In this document: positions 7,836 through 15,607 of the stretch, one piece after another
Numbering within the stretch: position 1 is the stretch's first letter
How the letters are laid out: the number at the start of each line of letters is the position of its first letter
From: Myxococcales bacterium
GTDB taxonomy: Bacteria; Myxococcota_A; Polyangia; Polyangiales; Ga0077539
Assembly: GCA_016792845.1 (NCBI GenBank)
Contig: JAEUKH010000028.1
Span: 186,001 to 250,000, forward strand
DNA length: 64,000 nucleotides
Direction: 5' to 3'
Made by a program: the position numbers and the translations under genes
The notes under the pieces: generated by a model
The model's input: the letters and a program-made list of their open reading frames with translations, nothing else
Told to the model about the DNA's origin: nothing
The model's database searches: none

Positions 7836-9788
7836 ATGGGTCAGGTCGCGCTCGAAAACGCAGCAATTCTTTCGTCGATCCGTGAGCTCGTGCAGCGGCC
7901 CGGGGCTGCGGCCTCGACGGGTGTTACGCCCGCCGAGCTGGCCAAGGCCTTGTCGCTCCGGAGCGAGTACCTCGCGCGTCGTCTCTTGGTGGCCTTGGGC
8001 GCGACGTCCGAGGGGGTGCTCGCGCGAGAGAAGCTCGTGTCGCGGGTGCAGCGGCTCTCGGAGGCGCCGCTCGGCGTGCGGCTTCAGTTCGCGTTTCACG
8101 TCCACGACGACGACGGCGACGGGTACCTGAGCCGCGCCGAGCTCGAGCGCATGGTGTGGCTCTCGCTCGAAGAGAACCAGCTCCGCTTCGCCGACATCGA
8201 GGTCGACGCGCTCATCGACGCGCTCTTTGCGCGGGCCGACGGCAACCGTGACGGGGTGCTGAGCTTCGATGAATTCTACGCGGCGCTCGGCACCTTCCCG
8301 GCCATTTTAGAGCACCTCTCGGTGGGCGACCTGCGGGGCCTCGGCTTCGCGCCGGTCGCGCCGCCACCGGCCGTCAAGGGCCGCGCCATTTCGGCCGCGC
8401 TCGCACGCAACGCCCGCGCCTGGGCGCTCCTGGTGTCGCTCTGGGCCGTCACCCACGTCGCGCTCTTCGCCTACGCTGTGCTGCGGTATCGCGCGATGGG
8501 CGCCGCGCCGCTGGTCTGGGTCGCCCGAGGCTTCGGCGCGGGGCTGAACCTCGACGCCGCCCTCGTGCTCTTGCCCATGCTCCGCTGGCTCATCACCGTG
8601 ATCGGCCGCAGCGCCCTCGGCCGGGTGCTCGCTGACGACCACGTCGGCTTCCATCGTCTCGTGGGCTGGTCGCTCGTCTGGGGCGGCATCTTGCACACGT
8701 TGGCACATCTTGCCAACGCCGCGCTCGGGCCCCGCTCGGTGGCCGCGCTGCTCACCTCGACGGCGGGCGCGACGGGCCTCGGGCTCGTGGCGGTGCTCGG
8801 CCTGATGGGCTACTTCGCGCGTGACGCCGTTCGGCGTTCGAAGCATTTTGAGCGCTTCAGGCAGCTGCACGGGCTCTACCCGTTGTTCTTCCTCCTGGTG
8901 GTGGCCCACGGGCCGGTGACCTGGTGGTGGGTGGCGGCGCCCATGGCGGCCTTCGCGGTAGAGCGTGTCATCTTGCGCAATCCTGTGCCAGTTCGGGTCC
9001 TGGCGCTCGACCCGTTGCCGGGCGGCGTGACCCGGGTGACCCTCGCGCGGCCGCCGCGCTTTCGCTTCGACGCGGGCGACTATCTGTTCCTCAGGGTGGC
9101 ACTGCTTGGGCAGTTCGAGTGGCACCCGTTCACCATTTCGAGCGCCCCTGAAGACGCCGCGCGGCTCACCCTCCACGTCCGCGCGGTGGGCAACTGGACC
9201 GAGCGCCTCGGCGCCCTCGCGTCGGCGTCGCACCCGGGGCTCGACGCCCTCGAAGCCCACGTCGAGGGCCCCTACGGGACGCCGAGCGCCCACATCTTCC
9301 GCGCGCGTCGCTGCCTCTTCGTGGCCGCGGGCATCGGCGTGACGCCCTTCGCCTCGGTGCTCGCGAGCCTCCTCGCGCGCTGGCAGAGCGGCGCGCCCTG
9401 CGCCGTCGAGCGGGTGAGCTTCGTGTGGCTCTGTCGCGGGCAGCGCGAGTTTCGTTGGTTCACCGAGATGCTCGGGCAGCTTGAGGCGCGCTTCGGCGAT
9501 CGCTTCGAGGCGCGCATTTTCATGACCGGCGCGCGGCCCGACCTCAAGAGCACGATGCTCCTCGCCGCGCTCGAAGTGCTCTACGCAGACACCGCCCGCG
9601 ACCTCGTCACGGGGCTCAGAGCGCGCACGCATTTCGGGCAACCGCCGTGGGACGCACTGCTCTCAGAGCTCGCCGCGCGCGAGGGCTCAGGGCTCGAGGT
9701 CTTCTACTGCGGGCCTCACGCGCTCGGCGCGGTGCTCGAAGCGGCCTGCGATCGGGTGAAGATCGGGTTCAGGCAAGAGCACTTCTGA
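7836..9788 (+). CDS. EF-hand NADPH oxidase, NOX5-like ferric reductase
   Basis: This 650-residue membrane flavocytochrome should move electrons from NADPH through FAD and two hemes across the membrane to oxygen or another acceptor. Two canonical EF-hand loops occur at residues 91-102 (DDDGDGYLSRAE) and 135-146 (DGNRDGVLSFDE), with ligands at positions 1, 3, 5 and 12. A six-helix ferric-reductase domain has two His pairs for bis-heme binding: H273/H287 and H345/H358, spaced 14 and 13. The dehydrogenase half has the FAD motif HPFTISSAP (430-438), the NADPH motif AAGIGVTPF (about 497-505), a CGP loop near the end and a terminal Phe, all as in NOX enzymes. The layout equals NOX5 and the cyanobacterial CsNOX5. 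It starts 39 bases after the LysM/FecR gene and may share its operon. Superoxide production and Ca control are inferred. Confidence 0.9.
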   Translation: MGQVALENAAILSSIRELVQRPGAAASTGVTPAELAKALSLRSEYLARRLLVALGATSEGVLAREKLVSRVQRLSEAPLGVRLQFAFHVHDDDGDGYLSRAELERMVWLSLEENQLRFADIEVDALIDALFARADGNRDGVLSFDEFYAALGTFPAILEHLSVGDLRGLGFAPVAPPPAVKGRAISAALARNARAWALLVSLWAVTHVALFAYAVLRYRAMGAAPLVWVARGFGAGLNLDAALVLLPMLRWLITVIGRSALGRVLADDHVGFHRLVGWSLVWGGILHTLAHLANAALGPRSVAALLTSTAGATGLGLVAVLGLMGYFARDAVRRSKHFERFRQLHGLYPLFFLLVVAHGPVTWWWVAAPMAAFAVERVILRNPVPVRVLALDPLPGGVTRVTLARPPRFRFDAGDYLFLRVALLGQFEWHPFTISSAPEDAARLTLHVRAVGNWTERLGALASASHPGLDALEAHVEGPYGTPSAHIFRARRCLFVAAGIGVTPFASVLASLLARWQSGAPCAVERVSFVWLCRGQREFRWFTEMLGQLEARFGDRFEARIFMTGARPDLKSTMLLAALEVLYADTARDLVTGLRARTHFGQPPWDALLSELAAREGSGLEVFYCGPHALGAVLEAACDRVKIGFRQEHF

Positions 9789-10033
9789 GCTGAGCGGTGC
9801 CGCGCGGGGCGGGGGAGGCTGTTGCGCGGGCGCAGCAGGGATTGTTGCGTCGGCGCCTGAGGCGCGGAGAGATGGCGTCTCGCAGAGCGGCTCGAAGGAC
9901 TTGAAAAGACTCGGCAATCTGGCTGCGACGCGGCGCCCGGGGCGCTGAGCACGGCGGTTGCTGAAGGCCCACTCGTGCGGTCGAGGGTCGGTGGTCAGCG
10001 AGGCCGCGACACCCGCCGCAGAGAGGGTCGTCG

Positions 10034-11662
10034 GTGCAGCGCGAACTCGAACAGCAGGGTCTCGTCGAGGGTGAAGTCGTCGGGCCGTACGCCCTCGTGC
10101 GCGTGCTGGGGGCGGGCGCCTTCGGGGCGGTGTACGAAGCCATTCAGCGACCGCTCGGCAAGCGGGTGGCGCTGAAGGTGATGCACGCGAACGTGGCCGC
10201 GAACCGCGACGCGGTGCATCGGTTTCGTCGTGAGGCCGAGGCGATGGTGCGGCTCAGGCACCCCCACGCGGTCGAGGTGCTCGACCTCGGCACGGCGCGC
10301 GGGCGGCCCTACCTCGTGATGGAGTACCTCGAAGGGCAGACCCTCGCGGCCCGCCTGGCCGGGCGTCACCGTCTCTCGCTCAGCGCCGTCGCCGATTGGA
10401 TGGTGCCGATTTGCAGCGCCGCGGCCGCCGCCCATCGCCTCGGGATCGTGCACCGCGACATCAAGCCCGACAACATCTTCATTGCGCGGGGGCTGGGCGG
10501 AGATCACCCAAAGCTGCTTGATTTTGGCATCGCGCGGGTGGCCATCGCCGACGAGAGCTTCGCTGGCACCGCGTCGTCAGCGGTGCTCGGAACGCCCTTC
10601 TACATGGCCCCCGAACAGGTCGTCGGGAGCGCCGCGGTGGGCCCCCGCTCAGACCTCTGGGCCCTCACCGTGGTGCTCTGGGAGTGCCTTCTCGGCGAGC
10701 GGCTCTTCAAAGCCGCGACGCTCTACGAGCTCTTTCAGCAGATCGTCTCGGTCCCCATCGGCGACCCGCGCCTGCGACGGCCCGAACTCCCCGAGGCGCT
10801 GGCCGGGGTGATGCTCCAGGCGCTGGTGCGCGACCCTGCGCGGCGTCTGGCGAGCGTCGACCTCTTGGGCGAGGCGCTCCTCAGGCTCGCGAGTCCGCGC
10901 GTCGGCGCGGCCTTCGAGGGGGTATTTCAGGTAGTTCCGCGGGTCGCAGACACGCTCCTGGGTGGCCCCGAGGTGCCTACGCCGACGCTGGTGTCGACGA
11001 TGCGAGGGTCGGCGGTCGAGCTGCCCGCCCGGGCCCAGAGCCGTCGCGGCGCGCACGCAGCTTGGGCCGGCCTCGCGGTCGTGGCGGCGGTGGGCTCGGC
11101 CCTCGCGCTGAGACCAGGTCGCGAGCGCGCGGGGCGAGATGCGCGCCTCTCCGATGCTGTGGCGGCCGTAGCCGCGTCGCCTGTGTCGGTGCGGCGAAGA
11201 CTCGCCGTGCATGTGCTGACCGAGCCCGCGGGCGCGCAGATTCGCCTCGACGGCGTGCCTGTGGGGGTCGGCGCTTACCGCGGCGAAGTCGATGCCGATC
11301 ACCCCCACCGGCTCGACATCAGCGCCCCGGGGTACGCTCCGCGCGCGGTGTCGTTTCTCGGGCGGCCGCCGCCTCGGACGGTGGCGCTCGATGCCCTCGT
11401 CGCGCCGCCCGTCGCGACCGCTTCGACCGCCCCCTTGTTGCCTCAGCCCGCCGCCGCTGCGCGCGCCGCGGCGGGCCCTCGAAGGCCCCGTCGGTCGCCC
11501 CAGGCGGCGCCCCTCGACGCGCGCCCGCCGACGGTCTTCGCGGCCCCCATCGAGGCGCCGCCCGCGGCGCCCACGCCGGTGATTTCGCAGCCTCCGCCGG
11601 TGACCTCGCAGCCGACCTCGACGGCCCGAAGCGGCGGCCTCAACGCCGGAGAGTTCAAATGA
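10034..11662 (+). CDS. Ser/Thr protein kinase with transmembrane helix and PEGA domain
   Basis: Starts at GTG with GAGAGG 7 bases upstream. The kinase domain spans about residues 15-280 and has LGAGAFGAVYEA, VALKVM, HRDIKPDN, DFGIA and YMAPEQ, all needed for activity. A single membrane helix lies near residue 345-360 (AGLAVVAAVGSALAL). Outside is a PEGA domain (about 390-452: VHVLTEPAGAQIRLDGVPVG onward) and then a proline/alanine-rich tail. PEGA domains are extracytoplasmic beta modules common in surface proteins and receptor kinases. The stop overlaps the ATG of a TPR/PEGA protein, so the two are co-translated and probably share a pathway. The 245 bases before it show no gene. Confidence 0.9.
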   Translation: MQRELEQQGLVEGEVVGPYALVRVLGAGAFGAVYEAIQRPLGKRVALKVMHANVAANRDAVHRFRREAEAMVRLRHPHAVEVLDLGTARGRPYLVMEYLEGQTLAARLAGRHRLSLSAVADWMVPICSAAAAAHRLGIVHRDIKPDNIFIARGLGGDHPKLLDFGIARVAIADESFAGTASSAVLGTPFYMAPEQVVGSAAVGPRSDLWALTVVLWECLLGERLFKAATLYELFQQIVSVPIGDPRLRRPELPEALAGVMLQALVRDPARRLASVDLLGEALLRLASPRVGAAFEGVFQVVPRVADTLLGGPEVPTPTLVSTMRGSAVELPARAQSRRGAHAAWAGLAVVAAVGSALALRPGRERAGRDARLSDAVAAVAASPVSVRRRLAVHVLTEPAGAQIRLDGVPVGVGAYRGEVDADHPHRLDISAPGYAPRAVSFLGRPPPRTVALDALVAPPVATASTAPLLPQPAAAARAAAGPRRPRRSPQAAPLDARPPTVFAAPIEAPPAAPTPVISQPPPVTSQPTSTARSGGLNAGEFK

Positions 11663-12555
11663 GCGGGCCCGTGCGGGGGCTGCTCCTGGCCTGCATCGTG
11701 GGCGCCGCGCCTTCGACGGTGCGGGCGCAAACGGTCGATGAAGCCGCTTACCGCGCGTTCATCGACAACGGGATTCGAGAGTACAGCAACGGCAGCTACG
11801 CCGAGGCCCTGGCAAGCTTCTCGCGGGCCTACCAGCTCAGACCGGGCGCGCGCGTGCTGCGCGGGATCGCGAAGACACGCTTCGAGCTTCGGCAGTACAG
11901 CGCGTGCCTTGACAGCATCGACGCCGCGCTCAGCGCCAACGAAGACCCGCTCACGCCCGAGATGCGCGCCGAGCTCGAGGCGCTGCGCGCGCGGGCCGCG
12001 GATTATGTGGGCGCCGTGACGCTGCGGGTTACGCCGGCCGAGGCGCGGGTCACGCTCGACGGGCAGCCGCTCTCTGACGCGCTCCGCGACGTGCCCTTTC
12101 GGGCCGACATCGGGCGGCACACCTTCGACATTTCTGCCGAGGGCTACACCGCCGAGCACCGCACGGTCGAGGTCACCTCAGGCCGAGACACCCAGCTCGT
12201 GGAGGTCGCGCTCTTGCACGGTCGCAGCAGCGCGCGCCTTGTCGCGTCGCTCGTCGTGGGCCTCGTGGGCCTCGGCGGCGGCGTCGCGAGCGCCCTCTGG
12301 CTCATCGACCGCGGCGCCGAATCAGACCGCTGCCAGGAGGCCCTCGACCGCGGCGGGCGATGCTCCAGCGCCGAGTCGATCGCTGAAGAACGCAACCTCG
12401 CGCTTGGGTCCCTCATCGGCGCAGGTGCGCTCTTTGCTGCGGGAGCCGTCGGCGTCGCGGTGTCGCTGCGCGGCCCGCGGCTGACGACGCCGACCACGGC
12501 CTCGGTGTCGTGCGGCCCGACCCTCAGGGGCCTCGCGTGCGGGGGCATATTCTAA
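11659..12555 (+). CDS. Secreted TPR and PEGA-domain protein
   Basis: The start is the ATG that overlaps the kinase stop (ATGA). The 298-residue product begins with a signal peptide (GLLLACIVGAAPSTVRAQ). TPR-like helices follow (IREYSNGSYAEALASFSRAY; AKTRFELRQYSACLDSIDAA, about residues 30-110). A PEGA domain lies at about 118-180 (VTLRVTPAEARVTLDGQPL; DISAEGYTAEHRTVEV). Two hydrophobic helices come next (ASLVVGLVGLGGGVASALWL; LGSLIGAGALFAAGAVGVAV) with a Cys-containing loop between them. TPR-PEGA-two-helix proteins beside PEGA kinases recur in myxobacterial genomes, from memory. The role is unknown; coupling to the kinase suggests a periplasmic partner. The next gene starts in the TAATG overlap. 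Confidence 0.82.
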   Translation: MSGPVRGLLLACIVGAAPSTVRAQTVDEAAYRAFIDNGIREYSNGSYAEALASFSRAYQLRPGARVLRGIAKTRFELRQYSACLDSIDAALSANEDPLTPEMRAELEALRARAADYVGAVTLRVTPAEARVTLDGQPLSDALRDVPFRADIGRHTFDISAEGYTAEHRTVEVTSGRDTQLVEVALLHGRSSARLVASLVVGLVGLGGGVASALWLIDRGAESDRCQEALDRGGRCSSAESIAEERNLALGSLIGAGALFAAGAVGVAVSLRGPRLTTPTTASVSCGPTLRGLACGGIF

Positions 12556-13517
12556 TGCCAAGTTGTCGTAGTTACATTGTTTTTGTGGCATCGTTGGGCG
12601 CCGTGGTGCTTGGCTGCACGGCGGCTCGGGTCGAGGAAGACACGGCCGAGGCGTGCCGCAATCGGTACGACGATGACGGCGATGGGCGGGTCGACTGCGA
12701 AGACCCTTCGTGCATCGCCTCGGGCGTCTGCGAGGTGGGCGAAGCGGCGTGTCGAAACGGACTCGACGACGACGGCGACACCTACGTCGACTGTGCGCAG
12801 CGCGCGTGTGTCGAAGGCGGCTTCTGCGATGCCAGCCCGGCGGCGTGCGACGTCGTGTCGCAAGCGGGCTGTCTGAGCGGGCAGGGGTGTTATGCCGTGG
12901 GCACCGCGGGGGGCGGCGGCGTCGCGTCGGTGTGTCGCGTCGCGGGAGTTCAGCAGAGCGGGGCGTGTTCGCGTGATGCGATCGCGTCGCTCTCAGCCCG
13001 CGAGGCGCACCCGTGTCCGGCGGGGCAGGGCTGCGCGTCTCTCGGCGCGGCGAGCGACGGCATTTGTAGCGACTATTGCGCCGACGACGCGGCATGCCCC
13101 GCGGGCTCAATGTGTGTCATCGTGGCCGAGGGCAGAGGCTTTTGCAGCAGCCCGTGCTCGCCCTTGAACGGCTCCGGGTGCCCGCGCGAGACCCGGGTCT
13201 GCCGAAGCGTCCAAGAGGCGCTCGGATACGCGCTCAACCAGCGCGGGGCCTATCACCTCTGCCTCGCGCGTGAGTCGCGCGCGGTCGCCGCCCCGGTGGG
13301 CGCGCGTTGCGTCGAAGCGCCGCTGCTCTCGACCCCGGCCTCGCAGATTTGCGTGACCGGGAGCCTATGCGTCGCGCTCCAAGACGGCGCGCTCTGCCGC
13401 GCGCTCTGCAACCTCGCGGCGCCGGCGTGCTCCAGCCAGACGCGCTGCCAGCGCCTCTACCCCGACGGTCGCCCGGTGGCCTTCGGGTCGATCGAGTTTG
13501 GCGCCTGCGCACCCTGA
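12555..13517 (+). CDS. Cysteine-rich lipoprotein with DDDGD calcium-type motifs
   Basis: ATG at 12555 overlaps the previous stop by one base (TAATG). The 320-residue product has a short signal with lipobox VLGC. Two related units follow, CRNRYDDDGDGRVDCEDPSC and CRNGLDDDGDTYVDCAQRAC. These resemble the Asp-rich, Cys-bracketed Ca-binding motifs seen many times in myxobacterial surface proteins. The remainder contains about 20 more cysteines in short disulfide-type modules (for example CPAGSMCVI, CSSPCSPLNGSGC). It is presumably an exported, disulfide-stabilised outer-membrane or surface lipoprotein. No enzyme motif is visible. It is the third gene of a tightly packed run starting with the PEGA kinase. 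Confidence 0.8.
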   Translation: MPSCRSYIVFVASLGAVVLGCTAARVEEDTAEACRNRYDDDGDGRVDCEDPSCIASGVCEVGEAACRNGLDDDGDTYVDCAQRACVEGGFCDASPAACDVVSQAGCLSGQGCYAVGTAGGGGVASVCRVAGVQQSGACSRDAIASLSAREAHPCPAGQGCASLGAASDGICSDYCADDAACPAGSMCVIVAEGRGFCSSPCSPLNGSGCPRETRVCRSVQEALGYALNQRGAYHLCLARESRAVAAPVGARCVEAPLLSTPASQICVTGSLCVALQDGALCRALCNLAAPACSSQTRCQRLYPDGRPVAFGSIEFGACAP

Positions 13518-13531
13518 CCCCGAGGACCAAC

Positions 13532-14797
13532 ATGAAGACCCGCACACCCACACGGCATGAGCGATCGGCACCTCTCTTCACCCTCGCGCTCGCGCTCGCC
13601 GGGTGCTTCGAGGCCCCTCGGCCCCGAGGGGCCTCGCGCGACGGAGGCAGCCCCGAAGACACGCACGTCGCGCGCGACCAGGGCGCTGTCGACGACGTGC
13701 CACCCGCGTCCGACGATCGCATCGGAGCGCAAGACCTCGGGGTCGCGCCGGGGCCCGCACCGGAGCCGCAGGATGCAGGCGGCGTGGGCGCGCGCTGCAC
13801 GGCCTTCGGCGACCTCGCGTTGACCGACGCGCGGTCGGTCGTGGTGCGTTCAAATGGTGGAATTATCAACTACTTTCGGGTGGTCTTCGACGCGTCTGGG
13901 GCGCCGCCACAGAGCGTGCTGACGGCCTACAACGGGCGCGTGGCCACGGTGCCGCTCAACGCGACGCTTCGCTTCGAAGACGACCCGCAGAACGCGACCT
14001 GGGAGGGGTGCATTGATTGCCTGCTCGTTACGGCAGACTGTGACGCCCAGTACCGAAACTGTCGCTCGTACTACGTCTCGCGTTCGGGCTTCGCGCGCTT
14101 CTCGGCCCTCGCGCGGTCGCCGGGTGAGCGCTTCGACGGCACCTACGCCGCCGTCGCGCTGCACGAGGCCAGACTCACCTCGGATGGCAGCTTGCGCGAG
14201 GTGGCCGGGGGGCGGTGCATCGCCATCGAGCGCCTGAGTTTTGCGACGCAGGCCGTCGACTATTGCGCGTCGGCGCAGAGCTGCGGCGCGTGCGTGCCGG
14301 CCGAGGGTTGCGGGTGGTGCGCCAGCGCCGACCGCTGCATGCAGGGCGACGCGGCGGGCGCAACGTTCGCGGCGTGCAGCGGCTCGACATGGGTCTTCGG
14401 GTCTCAAGCGTGCCCCGCGCCGATGACGCCGCGAGACGCCGGCGCCGACACTGGCGCCGCCGACGCCGGGGGCCTCGGGTCGAGCGGCGCGATGCTCACC
14501 GAAGGCAGCTTCTCTCAGGAGGGTAGCGTCGATTACCGCAGCTGTCAGAGCGACGGAGGGTGCGCCTCGACGACGCCCGAGTGCGTGCTCACGTCGTACC
14601 CCGGGCGCTTCTGCGCGATCGGTTGCAGCCAAAGCGCGGAGTGCCCCTCGTCGGGCGTCTGCATCGCGTTCGGAGCCGCGGGGCGCTGCATGCGCTCATG
14701 CGTGGCCTCGTGCCCGTCGGGCATGCGCTGCGTGTCGTACCGATCGACCGCTGGGGCCTCGCAGCGGGTCTGCGCTCCCGAAGGATGGACCGCGTGA
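13532..14797 (+). CDS. Cysteine-rich lipoprotein with PSI-like module
   Basis: ATG at 13532 is preceded by GAGG at suitable spacing. The 421-residue product has a signal ending in lipobox LAGC, then a low-complexity Asp/Ala/Pro linker. A globular region of about 150 residues includes a CIDCLLVTADCDAQYRNC cluster. After it comes a plexin-semaphorin-integrin-like Cys module (CASAQSCGACVPAEGCGWC and following). A second Cys-rich region (CQSDGGCASTTPEC; CASCPSGMRC) ends the protein. PSI-like modules usually position binding domains in surface proteins. Function is unknown. Its place behind the PEGA kinase, TPR-PEGA protein and another Cys-rich lipoprotein suggests a shared envelope role. Confidence 0.78.
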   Translation: MKTRTPTRHERSAPLFTLALALAGCFEAPRPRGASRDGGSPEDTHVARDQGAVDDVPPASDDRIGAQDLGVAPGPAPEPQDAGGVGARCTAFGDLALTDARSVVVRSNGGIINYFRVVFDASGAPPQSVLTAYNGRVATVPLNATLRFEDDPQNATWEGCIDCLLVTADCDAQYRNCRSYYVSRSGFARFSALARSPGERFDGTYAAVALHEARLTSDGSLREVAGGRCIAIERLSFATQAVDYCASAQSCGACVPAEGCGWCASADRCMQGDAAGATFAACSGSTWVFGSQACPAPMTPRDAGADTGAADAGGLGSSGAMLTEGSFSQEGSVDYRSCQSDGGCASTTPECVLTSYPGRFCAIGCSQSAECPSSGVCIAFGAAGRCMRSCVASCPSGMRCVSYRSTAGASQRVCAPEGWTA

Positions 14798-14865
14798 GCG
14801 ATCACCGCGTTTCGGGCTCGGGCCCCGGCTGCGTGTGCCTCGGCCAACCCCGCGGGAGCCTCTCG

Positions 14866-15363
14866 ATGCTGCGCGCGTCGCTGTCTGGGGCGCTGTGCCT
14901 TCTCGCGCTGTGCCTCACCGCGGCCTGCGTGACGGCGCGGCCGATGCTTGAGCCCGATGGGCGCTACGTCGGCCCTGGGCTCCTGCGCATGGCCGTCGAT
15001 GGGCCCCGCGCGATGAGCCTCCCGCCCTCGCGAACGCTGGGGGTCGCGACGCTCGGGCGCGGCGCCGATGGCACCCTCCTGGTGTCGGTGCAGCTCCGAG
15101 CCGGAGGCCAACCCTGCACCCTCGTCATGGCGCCCGCCGTGGGTGGCTTCTGGAGCCTCCTTCAGCCTGGGCGCTGCGCTGCCGCGATCGACTACGAGGG
15201 CATCCCCCTCGACGTGCGCCTACGCTTCACCGCGGGCAATCTGAGCGTGGGCGGCGGCGGCGTGGCGGTGCGCCTCGCGGCAGACTTCGAAGCGTTCTCA
15301 GCCATCAACGGTCGTAGCGTGCGCGGCGTCAGCACCTGGGCGCTCGACGGCCGCCGACCCTGA
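14866..15363 (+). CDS. Small lipoprotein of unknown function
   Basis: I place the start at ATG 14866 because GGGAG lies 7 bases upstream and it yields a normal signal peptide ending in lipobox TAAC (LLALCLTAACVTA). The mature part of about 145 residues reads like a compact beta-rich domain: DGTLLVSVQLRAGGQPCTLV, VGGFWSLLQPGRCAAAI and LRFTAGNLSVGGGGVAVRL, with two cysteines that could form one disulfide. No family is recognised. It follows the PSI-like lipoprotein by 68 bases and is probably the last gene of the kinase-lipoprotein operon. The next gene is convergent. Confidence 0.68.
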   Translation: MLRASLSGALCLLALCLTAACVTARPMLEPDGRYVGPGLLRMAVDGPRAMSLPPSRTLGVATLGRGADGTLLVSVQLRAGGQPCTLVMAPAVGGFWSLLQPGRCAAAIDYEGIPLDVRLRFTAGNLSVGGGGVAVRLAADFEAFSAINGRSVRGVSTWALDGRRP

Positions 15364-15376
15364 CCTTCCGCCGCGC

Positions 15377-15556
15377 TCAGGGGCTCGCCCGCGGGATGAT
15401 GCAGCCCCGCAAGGGCGGGTCTTGGTTGAGCATGTAGAAGCCCGGGTCTGAGGTCATCGGGCCGATGGCGTCAGCGAAGGCCATGCACACGATGTAGATG
15501 AGGGCCATCAAGAGCAGCGGCATGAAGCCGAGCGATTGATCATTCTTTCTCGCCAT
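15377..15556 (-). CDS. 59-residue single-span membrane microprotein
   Basis: A short open frame from ATG 15556 to TGA 15377. Its product begins MARKNDQSLGF, then one hydrophobic helix (MPLLLMALIYIVCMAFADAI), then a polar tail with DPGFYMLNQDPPLRG and one Cys near the end. A purine-rich GAGAGGG lies about 8 bases upstream. It fills the gap between a convergent lipoprotein gene and the TerB-like gene, and is the only sensible frame there. No family is recognised. The helix-plus-tail layout suggests a small inner-membrane protein or a subunit of a complex. Confidence 0.55.
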   Translation of the reverse strand: MARKNDQSLGFMPLLLMALIYIVCMAFADAIGPMTSDPGFYMLNQDPPLRGCIIPRASP

Positions 15557-15607
15557 GGTGCCGCCCTCTCGACCTATGCTCGGGTGTGCCCCGGTCGAAT
15601 CGGGGCG

